Shown in pieces: positions 54,893 to 64,000 of a DNA stretch of 64,000 nucleotides (within the stretch, counting starts at the first letter, position 1; each line of letters begins with the position of its first letter). Source of the DNA: Argyresthia goedartella (lineage: Eukaryota; Arthropoda; Insecta; Lepidoptera; Argyresthiidae). The translations under genes were made by a program, and so were the position numbers. The DNA lies in assembly GCA_949825045.1 (NCBI GenBank), contig OX463814.1, positions 29,902,383-29,966,382 of the forward strand, in the 5' to 3' direction. Below the pieces are notes generated by a model. It worked only from the letters and a program-made list of their open reading frames with translations, had not been told where the DNA came from and did not search any database.

Positions 54893-56403
54893 CTTAAAAC
54901 CGTGCGGAGATCTTCGCCGAATGCCTCGAGAAGCAGTTCAAGCCGAACCCTACGGATGATGTGGAGCACGACGCAGCAGTCGAGAGACACCTGCGAGAGT
55001 ACTTCGCCTCGCCGATAGCTCCCGAAGAGGACCCCACCGTCGTCACGCCCAGCCAGATGATGCGTGCATTCCGACGTACCAAGCCCAGGAAAGCCCCGGG
55101 CGCAGACGGCATACCCAACATGGCGCTGTTACATTTGCCGCCACGCACTGTGGCGGCCGTTACGCGCCTGTTTAACGGTATCTTGCGCACGGGCCACTTC
55201 CCAACCCAGTGGAAGGAGGGCTTGGTCATCATGTTGCCCAAGCCGGGCAAGGACTCCAAGCTGCCTGAGAGCTATCGGCCGATAACTCTACTGAGTACCA
55301 TCTTATAGGTGTTTCAGAAACTCCTGCTAGCGAAGCTACTGCCTCACATCCAGCCGCGCCCGGAACAGTGCGGCTTCAGGCCCAAGCATTCTACGACGCT
55401 TCAGCTCACCAGAGTACTGAATGACATGACGGATTGTTTAAACAAGAAGGAATACATTGTCGCAGTACTCCTGGACATGGAGAAGGCGTTCGACAGAGTA
55501 TGGCACGAGGGGTTGCTGTACAAATTGTCGACGTCTCCAGCCCCAAGAAGACTTGTCTAGATCATCACCTCCTTCCTGAGGAATCGCCGCTTCCGAGTGA
55601 TGGTGGAAGACGCCGTCTCCGAGGAACATCCTGTTGCAGCCAGCGTACCCCAGGGGTCCTGCCTGTCTCTCGTCTGCTACGCCCAATACACTTACGACAT
55701 CCCCGTCAGGCCGGGTGCCCAGCTGGCACTCTTTGCCGACGACGCTGCCTACTACGCTTCGTCAATCCAGGCTCGGCACGCTGCCGTCGAACTGCAGCGC
55801 ACCCTGAACATCTTGCCCGACTGGCTCGCCAAGTGGCGGTTTTCCGTCAACGTTGGGAAGACGCAGGTGCTCATCACACGCTAGTCCCCCCTTCCACCAT
55901 CGCTCCAGCTCCAAGGACAGGACATCGTGTGGTCTCCGCAGGTGAAGTACCTGGGAGTGACCATCGATCGCCGGCTCACCATGAAGCAACATGTCGACAA
56001 CGTCGTCAACCAGGTCAAGGTGGCACGCGCCAAGCTGCGTCCACTCCTCGACTCCAGCCTCTCTCTGAGGGCGAAACTCGGGATCTACAAGTGCTACGTG
56101 AGATCCCGCCTCACCTACGCGGCCCCGGCATGGCACGCCCTGTGCTAGGGGACGAACAAACGGAGACTCTGAGCCCAAGAGAATCTCTCTCTGCGTACCA
56201 TCGTTGGCGCCCCCCGCTATATGAGGAACGCGACGATCCAGAGGGACCTTAGATGGGAATCCGTGGACCAGTTTGTCCAGAGGCTGGCGAAGGGCATGTT
56301 CGCGCGTGCGGATGCGTCCCACCACCCGCCAATCCGCGAACTGGCGCTGTACCACACGCGCCTGCCCGACCGCCGCCGCCTGCCACGCGACCTGGTTGCC
56401 TAG
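54893..56403 (+). pseudogene. Reverse transcriptase of element J, several stops
   Basis: RT blocks in order: 'RKAPGADGIPNMALL' (55087), 'YRPITLLSTIL' then TAG, 'QCGFRPKHSTT' (55366), 'LLDMEKAFDRVWHEGLLYKL' (55469-55528) then TAG, 'ASVPQGSCLS' (55640), 'LALFADDAAYYAS' (55724) with FADD intact, then TAG, 'VKYLGVTIDRRL' (55944) and 'AKLGIYKCYVRSRLTYAAP', TAG, and a last block ending 'RLPRDLVA' at 56403. All five in-frame stops I noted are TAG. The order and the 'AFDRVWH' box fit the Jockey clade. Confidence 0.8.
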
Positions 56404-56894
56404 CCGGCGATCACCCAACGGAGCACCACATGTGAGAAGACCTCCACCGCCCGCGAGGGCCCCCCGATGACCTGTCCATAGGAGTGGACAGAGGCGCTTC
56501 CTCAGGAAGAGATCCGATGATCTGACCATGACTCCCCACGCCCCAGAATGGGTGCGTGAGAAGATAACCTGACTGAAATTAGCCATCATTCATCAATTGG
56601 CTCTCTACCTGCACACTCTCTTACGAACAATACGGGCCTTGGAACGCCGAATCAAATCAAATCAAATCAAATTAAAAATCATTTATTTCCATAGGATGTT
56701 GTTACATCACTTAGATCCGTCATTACATTTTTTTGGGTGAGTTCACTAACACAATGGCGGAATCTGTGGAGAAGAGCTCACCGAAGAAACTCCACAGTCG
56801 TCGCATCTTTTGCGTTTCCTTTTTTAAATAAAATATTGTCAAATTACAAAATGAATGCTAATTATATATCGAAACAGCCTGTTACTCAAACAAT

Positions 56895-57316
56895 CTATTC
56901 CCATGGACATCTGTCCTTTAAGTAATCAGATATCCTATAGTAACCTTTTTTATACAATTTCTGTTTTATTATTATTTTAAACTTGTCTAAAGGTAACTTT
57001 TTAATATCAGTAGGGACCTTATTGTAATAGCGTATACAATTGCCTTTAAAAGAATTACTAATTTTATGTAGTCGGCTTACATAAGCAACCAACTTGTCTT
57101 TATTTCTAGTATTAAAATTGTGTATATCACTGTACTTCTGAAAATTAGTTATATTTCTTTTTACATACACAAGATTGTCATAGATATATTGAGACACAAA
57201 TGTCAGAATATTGATTTCTTTAAACTTCTCCCTCAGTGACACTCTAGGCCCTAATCTATAAATTGCACGAACAGCCCGTTTCTGCAGAATAAATATACTA
57301 TTAGCATTCGCAGCGT
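56895..57316 (-). pseudogene. D2 ORF2, C-terminal segment
   Basis: Ends 'LKDRCPWE' at the stop 56895-56897 and matches D1 almost residue for residue back to 'WGHAANANSIF'. The frame is broken at 57316 by the J-type insertion; the open frame continuing to 57479 is an artefact read through that insertion. Confidence 0.85.
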
Positions 57317-57326
57317 GACCCCACAA

Positions 57327-57662
57327 CAATCCAGAGGGACCTAAGATGGGAAACCGTGGACCAGTTTGTCCAGAGGCTGGCGAAGGGCATGTTCGCGCGT
57401 GCGGAAGCTTCACATCTTCCGCATATCGCCGAACTGGCGCCGCACCACGCGCGCCCGCCCGACCGCCGCCGCCTGCCACGCGACCTGGTTGCCTAGCCGG
57501 CGATCATCCACTGCATACCAGCGCCACATCAAGACCACCGCCCGCAGGGGCCATCCGATGACCTGTCCACAGGAGTGGACAGAGGCGATTCTTCGGGAAG
57601 AGGTCCGTCGACCTGACCCCGACTCCCCACGCCCCAGAAAGGGTGCGTGAGAAGATTATGAA
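57327..57662 (+). mobile_element. J-type 3' fragment inserted in D2, 10-bp target duplication
   Basis: The segment matches 56235-56565 of element J ('ccagagggacct-agatggga' to 'gggtgcgtgagaagat'). 'gaccccacaa' occurs on both sides (57317-57326 and 57663-57672), whereas D1 has this sequence once (complement near 14835). It is therefore a 5'-truncated retrotransposition event of a J relative. Confidence 0.9.
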
Positions 57663-57672
57663 GACCCCACAA

Positions 57673-60110
57673 TAAAATACCATAGGTCATTAGACTATGA
57701 AAGTAACTAAAGTAGACTAGTCTAGCGGTGTCTACGTCGGTAAGAGCTCTGATTTTTTTAACTGCGAACGCTGCCGAACTCAGTCTGTTCGACAATTTAT
57801 TTATATGAGGATCCCATTGTAGTTTGGCGTCTAAAGTAATGCCTAAAAAGACAGTCGACTGCACAAGGTCCAATCTCTGTCCTTTTATAAATATGTCTGT
57901 AGTTACCGGGTTCACATTGGGTAACACGAATTTAATACATTTAGTTTTCTTTTCATAAAGTAATAAATTGTTAACAGTAAACCAGTTCACTATACTAGGA
58001 TAGCATTGTTTACCTCGTCATAATTTGATTGCTGTCTTTTAACTTTAAATATCAAAGAAGTATCATCGGCAAACAATACTAACCCATGTTTTGCTTTAAC
58101 AAGAAAGGACCAAGAATTGAACCTTGCGGTACGCCCATACTTATTGAAGACCCAGGTGATCTTTTCCCATTAACATCGACCATCTGAACCCTATCTGTTA
58201 GATATGACTCCAGAAGGCCAAGTGCCTGATCTTTTACACCATAATGGCGTAACTTCCTGACAAGAGTGTCATGATGGACGCAATCAAAAGCCTTGGATAG
58301 ATCGCAGAAGACACCTATTGCATCCATTGCGTCTTCCCAGGCATCAAAAATATTGTCGATTAGTTCAACACCAGCATCGGCTGTTGAACGACCCTTTGTG
58401 AAACCAAACTGAGCAATATGAATTAAATTATTGAGATAAAAATATCTTTGCAATTGATTAAGTATGAGTTTTTCAAATATTTTGCTAAGCGTTGGTAGTA
58501 TCGATATGGGTCTAAAATTGGTGGGGTCTGATGTACTACCAGCTTTGAATAAAGGTATAACTTTACTTAGTTTCATCAAGTCAGGAAACACACCATTATC
58601 TATACATTGATTAAATATACAACAAAGGTGAGGTGCAATACAATCTACAAAGGAACTAATAATATTTACTGATAGACCATGGGCGTCAGCTGTCTTTTTC
58701 ATTTCCAGGGATTTAAACGCTTTTACAATGTCTTCATTATTTACGTGCCTAAATTTAAAATCTGTTTTACATTCCTCAAAGTTTTGTTTAAGTATAGATT
58801 CAGCAGCAGCGGGAGATGAATTTAAAGACTTGGTTGTTGAAACTGGAATGTCCGTAAAGAAATTTTTGAAACTTTTGCTACTTCTAGGTCTGTACTTAGC
58901 AATTGATTATCTATCTTAAGCTTGAAGTTATTATGTGTAGCTTTGGTCTTTCCAGTCTCTCTGTTTATAATTTGCCAAGTCGTTTTCATTACATTGCTAC
59001 TAGATTCAATTTTGTTTTTAATGAAATTAGATTTAGCTACGGCACAAACGCGTTTAAACATTTTTGAATAACTACGAACATAATCTAGAAAGGCCGTATT
59101 TTTGTTATATGATTTATCTTCATAGAGTTCATATAATCTTCGTCTGCTCCTATGAATTCCAACTGTCGCCCAATCACTAAACAAAGCTTTGTTATTAACT
59201 TTTATAGTTTTTGATTTAAATACCGTATCATATTCATTTTTGACAAGGTTAAATACTGAGTTGTATAACAAATTTGGATCGTCACTGTATGGTATTTCCC
59301 ATAGTTTATCTAAAATATTATTCCTGTAGTGTTCAAGCCGAGTGTCACTAACGGGCACACACGTAATATCCTCTTTTTGGTCCTTTTTTATTTTAATATT
59401 GAATATACCTATCTGACCAGAGTGGTCAGAGGTTAATTTATTGATGACCGATTTGAAAATGGGCGTAATGTTAGTAAATATATTGTCAATGCAGGTAGCA
59501 GATGTTGCAGTAATTCTAGTAGGCTCCAAAAACAGATAGTTCATGTTGTGACATAAAAATAAAGATTTTAATCTAGTACAAATATTATTATCCTCTAACA
59601 GATTAACATTAAAATCACCACAAATTATAAAAAAATTGTTTTTATCGCTGATTTTAATCAACACTTCATCCATTTTCTTTTCGAATAAATCGAAGGATGA
59701 ATCTGGTGGTCTGTATACGCTCATTACAATAAGTTGTTCAAGTTCAATACAGGCTATTTAAATGGTACGCTCAACAGACAGGCTCACTATGTCAACTCGT
59801 TCCTTATATTTAAAACTATTATTTACAAGTATTAAGGAGCCACCGCGATCAGCTGTTTTTCTGTTGAACGAACTAGCAACGTGGTGGTTATTAAAGTTGA
59901 ACATGAACTGATAACTCTTTAAAAAGTGCTCTGTTATACATAAAATATCAATATTATTACAGTTCATGAATAACTCAATTTCCAGTTCTTTACTTAACAT
60001 GCCCTGTATATTTTGATGAACCACGTTTAAAATATTCTTACTTTTACATTTTTCATTACTAGTAACTCGATTTAATGGGCAAGATGAAGGTATATTTATA
60101 CAAATATTAA
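57673..60110 (-). pseudogene. D2 ORF2, endonuclease and RT with breaks
   Basis: Downward from about 60110 the frame matches D1. Breaks: a TAA near 59758-59760 in the endonuclease (D1 has ATGGAA there), a one-base loss near 58868, a 34-bp deletion near 58104 removing the segment just before FADD, and a small change near 58000. Endonuclease 'GDFN', 'SDHSGQ' and RT 'DLSKAFD', 'GVPQGSILGP' are still legible. Confidence 0.85.
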
Positions 60111-60146
60111 TATTACTGCCAGGGTTACTCTCTGTTGTCCTATGGG

Positions 60147-61352
60147 TTAATTTAAAGAGCTTGGAACAGATTCCAAGGAGTACATGCCATTATTATTACA
60201 CTGCTCAATAGAAGCAGGCGTTTCATTAGTCAAAAACTTGACTGAGTTCAAAATAAAATAAGATAGTGACTGTTCTATCTGTTTTGTATAAAACCTAGAT
60301 AGGTAATACCTATCCTTAGTCAAATAAAAATATTTTCCAATAAAAATATTGGTGTCTATGAAATGAAAATTTTCAGTATGACGACATGTCAATGTGTGTA
60401 TAAATGTATTATAATCATGTCTTATATTATTTTCATGTTGTGACAAAGATTGGCTGAAGGGAAACGCAAACAAGATTATTCTATCTACATTTTGTAAAGA
60501 ATTTAATTTGGAAAAGTATTTAGTAATTAGTTTTTTAGATACATTTTCCCTTCTACCAATTAAAATAATTAGGGTGGTTGGTTCTAAAAACTGCGATGAC
60601 AACACTTTGTTTAATATTTGTGAATATGTGGCGCCAGGCATACAGTTATTTAATATTGCCTGGCCCACGCGCTGACTAAGTTGTAAACCCATATTTTTTC
60701 CAAGTTCATCGCTGTACATTATATACCTATCCTTTGTCCGAGAGAAGGAGGCGTTATTGATAACACTATTAGTACTCAAGTCGACTGACGGCGGCGCCTG
60801 GGTCAGTATCAGCTGTTCGGCCGGCTGCTCGGCGGGACACACGGTCGGCACGGAACAGTCCGCTGGAGCTTGTTTACAATCACAGATGTGATTGTCGGTC
60901 AAAGATATGAAAGTGTCATAATTATACTTACACGTCTCCAACAAACTATTCATAGCCGACACATGTTCCTTAATTTCGTAATGTGCTGACTCATATTTAC
61001 GTGTAATACTATGTAATGATGAGTTTAAAATATGCATATCTGACTGGAGTCACCGTGTGTCACATTCGTACTTTTCTGTAGTTTTTTCCAAACATAATCT
61101 ACAATCATCGATTTCGTTAATTAATTCGACACGTTCCTTGCTACAATTTACATTTTTACAAAATATTTTATTTCTATTAGCTAGTTTTTGTGTTCTTTTT
61201 ATATAATTATTCAATTTAACATATTTCTTTAATTTATTTTTACTACAGCTCATAGTGGTTACTGATTGCGATCTATTAGGACTATCACACGTGAGATCAC
61301 AAGCTGTTAGGTCAATATGTTTGGTAATGTTTGGTATGCCAGTTTGGCTCAT
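60147..61352 (-). pseudogene. D2 ORF1 with one TGA; esterase-like C-terminal half
   Basis: From ATG at 61350-61352 the frame runs about 400 codons to TAA at 60147, with a single TGA at 61050-61052. The N-terminal part has Cys pairs and Lys-rich helices ('LKKYVKLNNYIKR'). The second half has blocks like an SGNH/GDSL-type hydrolase fold: 'YSDELGKNMG', 'TLIILIGRREN' and 'LTKDRYYLSRFY'. Esterase-like ORF1 proteins are known in CR1/L2-type LINEs, but the classical Ser and His are not clearly present here. ORF1 overlaps or nearly touches ORF2. The open frame upstream to 61568 is antisense to the Tc1 gene and not part of ORF1. Confidence 0.6.
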
Positions 61353-61394
61353 GACCTCATTATATAAGGCCCTGGTTGTAGCAGAACCCGAAGA

Positions 61395-62426
61395 ATGGAT
61401 ACAACACCAGAACAAGCCTCCCAAGCTGTGGCCCTTATTCAAGCAGGGCTGAATCATGGTCAAGTGGCTCGGCAGCTGAATCTCAGCCATTCTGCTGTTC
61501 GACGTATATACAGAGGGTTTCAAGAAGCTGGTGGCTATGTTCGAAGAAGAGGATCTGGCCGACATCACGTCACCAGTCAGCGAGATGATCGATTTCTGGT
61601 AACGACTGCGTTACGAAATCGTCATCTTGACACGGTTCAGCTGCGACAGAGGCTTCAAGAAGCACGCCATATTACTGTTAGTCTTTGGACAGTGAGAAGA
61701 AGACTTGCAGAAGGCGGCTTGACTGCACACAGGCCAGCTACAGGTCCGAAATTGACCCCAGCACATCGGCAAGCCCGACTCCGATTTGCAAGACTACATT
61801 TGAATTGTACTATGGATCAATGGAGGACTGTATTGTTCTCGGATTAATGCAGAATTTGCCTGCATGGCAATGATGGAAGGGGAGAGTATACCGAAGAACT
61901 TCAGAGCGATTCGCGCAATGCTGCATCCGTGGACGCGTTGCCTATGGCGGTGGATCTTGTATGGTCTGGGGAGGAATTTCTCTTGAAGCAAAGACGGAGA
62001 TTGTTGTCATCGTCGGCCCGGACAACAATAACACAAGGGATCTTACTGCTCAGCGCTACATTGAAGAAGTTCTGGAAGACCATGTGATGCCGTTCAGGGG
62101 TTTTGTTGGGGATAATTTCCTCTTTATGCAGGACAACGCCCGACCCCACACTGCAGCGGCTACGCGTCAATATCTTCAGGTCAACATTCCAGTGATGGAG
62201 TGGCCAGCGCGGAGTCCTGACATGAACCCGATAGAACACATGTGGGCAGATCTGAAACGGAGAATTAGGACCAGAAATGCCCCTCCCATAAATCTCCACG
62301 ACCTGCAAATCGCCGTACAAGAAGAATGGGAGTCTATATCTCAAACTTTCGTCGTGAGGTTGATCAGATCCATCAACACCGGATGAGAGACGTTATCAGA
62401 GCAAGAGGAGGCAATACTTCATATTA
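61395..62426 (+). pseudogene. Tc1-like transposase, frameshifted
   Basis: The enzyme cuts and pastes Tc1-type transposons. The N-terminus (61395-61847) is open, with helix-turn-helix regions ('VARQLNLSHSAVRRIYRGFQ', 'RHITVSLWTVRRRLAE'), up to 'TVLFSD' holding the first catalytic Asp, then a stop. After a shift near 61870 another frame continues 'GRVYRRTSERFAQCC' and 'MVWGGIS', then 'MQDNARPHTA' (second Asp) and 'SPDMNPIEHMW' (Glu, 33 residues after the Asp in this copy). A last shift near 62365 leads to the ending 'RDVIRARGGNTSY' at 62426. No terminal inverted repeats were found. The left side is cut by D2. Confidence 0.85.
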
Positions 62427-62594
62427 AAAAAGTGATTTATGTACTGTTTTTATTTTAATAAATGACAATTTTGTTTAACGTAAATTACCATGTCTTTTAC
62501 TTTATCAATTAACTGCCCAGATTGTATGACCCATCCTAAAACTGCGTACAAACACACCATATACGCTTATGTGATACCATAAATTTATTTACCC
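62427..62594. other. 3' flank of the Tc1-like gene
   Basis: AT-rich with an 'aataaatg' motif at 62457; no inverted-repeat partner recognised. Confidence 0.4.
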
Positions 62595-62596
62595 GT

Positions 62597-63470
62597 GTAG
62601 GAAGCAGGAATAATTACGCGTCGAAAAAGTATGCGAATCGAACAGTCAGTGACTCTTATGTACAATAACATAAGGTTCATTTTATTTGAACTAGAACACT
62701 TTTTCACTCTGGTAATTATTCCTGCTTGAGCCACAGGTTTCTAAAAAATGTCATGAAACGAGTATTGCTGTCTGTTTCGCCCCGGTGGCGATAGACCAAG
62801 ACGAATGCTTGCGTCGTGCGCGCGCAAGATAGGTCGCCATGCTACAAGCGCAGGAAGGTTTTTTTATCGGGGCATAGTAATAGTACCTACTACCTTAGTA
62901 GAAATAGGACCTACTACAAGGTACGAGTTATTAAAATTGTTTGTATTTATGGTATTACATGTGTATGTATCGAATGTGTGTTACCTGTATGTATTAGTAA
63001 TAGAAATATTTTCGAATGTAAGGTCGGTCATTTTATCTGACTACGTAAAAGCCAAAAGGAGGGTTTCGATTTTAGTATATCCAGCGTTTTTACGTCACTT
63101 CGCATAGCTGAAACTACTGAACCGATTTTAACAAAGATGTGTCGTTGGATTTTAGAGAATAGCTTAGGCTATATAATTTCACAAGGAATTTTACATGAAG
63201 GCCTTTAGACGTCATTTAGAGTTAGTCGGGATTTGGTTTGCTTGTCATAAGTGTTTTATAGTAGGTAGGTTAGGTTATTATGCCAAATTGTTAAGTATAC
63301 TTATTTAAACTTTGTGTATTACAGATCTGTGGCTCAAGCAGGAATAAATAATTACCAGAGTGAAAAAGTGTTCGAGTTCAGATGAAATTAACCTTATGTC
63401 ATTGTCCATAAGAGTCAGTGACAGTTCGATTTGCATACTTTTTCGACGCGTAATTATTCCTGCTTCCTAC
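62597..63470. repeat. Two inverted ~140-bp repeats flanking 590 bp
   Basis: 62597-62736 and 63327-63470 are inverted copies of each other ('gtaggaagcaggaataatta', 'cgtcgaaaaagtatgc' and, at the inner ends, 'ctgtggctcaagcaggaata'). Each unit also has inverted ends of its own and matches the lone unit at 16223. The middle contains 'gaaactactgaaccgatttt', a common moth repeat motif, and no gene. Confidence 0.7.
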
Positions 63471-64000
63471 ACTGCTCGCGAAAGTTATGGTGCTAATGCG
63501 ATCGAAACTTTTGACTAAAAGAGGATCTCTTCTCATAGCGCTAACCCAATTCTTTATAAGTTTTTCGTCTTGTGGAACACAAAAAATATTTTTTGGACGC
63601 AGACATCGTAGTCTTACTCTTTGGCTTAATACAATATATTATAACCGTAAAACGACACGCCCGCCCACACAACATTCACTGAGACAGATTGCGCGGCAAG
63701 CAAGCGCGTGGATCATCGGATGGTGTGTCGTGCCAAGCGTATGGCGGCACAGCTCTGCCCGTTTTCGGAACCTGTGCACTAAAATCGCTGTAACTTCGTC
63801 GTTTATTATCAGATTACGATAAAAAATTCACAGAATATTTGTTTGTGGTGTCTCTTCAATATCGCATACTTGGTTCAAAACGCGAATGATCGCCATTACG
63901 ATGTATTTTGCATAGCATCGCAAACATGTTAGGCCTGTGAGTGACACATTTTGTATTTGATGTATGGCGGTCAAAATGTTAAGGCAGAACCCTAAATTAC
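63471..64000. other. Unassigned right edge
   Basis: No recognised gene or repeat; an open frame at 63487-63822 has no known features. Confidence 0.5.

Larger units (their letters stand above)
52620..56600 (+). mobile_element. Element J: degenerate Jockey-like retrotransposon
   Basis: A GC-rich 4-kb block, unlike the AT-rich surroundings, with ORF1, endonuclease and RT pieces in the right order but many stops and frameshifts. The 3' end includes 'ctccccacgccccagaa', 'gggtgcgtgagaagat' near 56535-56565. A second, 336-bp copy of this 3' end is at 57327-57662. The right neighbour is the 3' tail of D2 (56650). Confidence 0.75.
56650..61352 (-). mobile_element. Element D2: longer, inactive copy of the D family
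   Basis: The plus-strand left end is the complement of the (TTTTGA)-type tail (here TTTGA units), and the 3' UTR matches D1. ORF2 and, unlike D1, ORF1 follow to the left-pointing start near 61352. Inside lies a 336-bp J-type insertion (57327-57662). The 5' end abuts the Tc1-like gene. Confidence 0.85.

Noticed and set aside
61353..61568. Upstream extension of the D2 ORF1 frame
   Set aside because: It runs antisense through the Tc1 transposase start and is not part of the retroelement.

Overview
The window looks like a piece of a moth or butterfly (Lepidoptera) nuclear genome. It is AT-rich DNA packed with transposable elements. I recognise no host protein-coding gene, functional tRNA, rRNA or CRISPR array. 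The lepidopteran assignment is an inference from memory of the repeat families: a moth-type SINE with the head ggtcaagtgcgagtc in about seven copies, the tRNA-derived SINE that ends next to 'accgggattcgaaccc', and CR1/Jockey-type, BEL/Pao, Gypsy and Tc1 relatives.

Layout. 1-1235 has no recognisable gene. 1240-7930 is a nested stack of three non-LTR retrotransposons: A (RT catalytic motif mutated), B (5'-truncated, directly after A) and C (3081-6690, one intact 968-codon endonuclease-RT ORF) inserted inside B. 8,000-12,300 holds MITEs, SINE pieces and retroelement tails. 12342-15525 is D1, a non-LTR copy with an open ORF2. 15.6-20.5 kb holds SINEs and small repeats. 20525-22085 is a minus-strand CR1-like 3' part (F) with one nonsense codon. 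22.3-25.2 kb holds two inverted-repeat elements. 26379-28249 is E, an ORF1 (gag with three zinc knuckles) followed by a 46-codon ORF2 remnant, a polyadenylation signal and a 43-A tail. 29-38 kb is a mixture of MITEs, SINEs, LINE tails and a possible Mutator-like remnant.

39527-52192 is a minus-strand BEL/Pao element whose 3' LTR is split by a complete 7.8-kb Ty3/Gypsy element (39983-47806). Both insertions show target-site duplications (gttat for BEL, gttg for Gypsy). The BEL pol joins protease directly to integrase in frame, with the RT/RNase H region missing. 52.7-56.6 kb is a GC-rich, heavily broken Jockey-like element (J). 56650-61352 is D2, a longer minus-strand relative of D1 that keeps ORF1. 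It carries nonsense codons, a 34-bp deletion and a 336-bp insertion of a J-type 3' end flanked by a 10-bp duplication. 61395-62426 is a frameshifted Tc1-like transposase, and 62597-63470 is a pair of inverted ~140-bp repeats around 590 bp.

Nothing here forms an operon-like system. The interactions are parasitic: elements sit inside elements, and non-autonomous ones (MITEs, SINEs, the E deletion derivative, the BEL deletion derivative) would need proteins made elsewhere. The most unusual points are the RT-less BEL polyprotein, the E element with a splice-like junction and long poly(A), and MITEs that share one core but have different terminal repeats.
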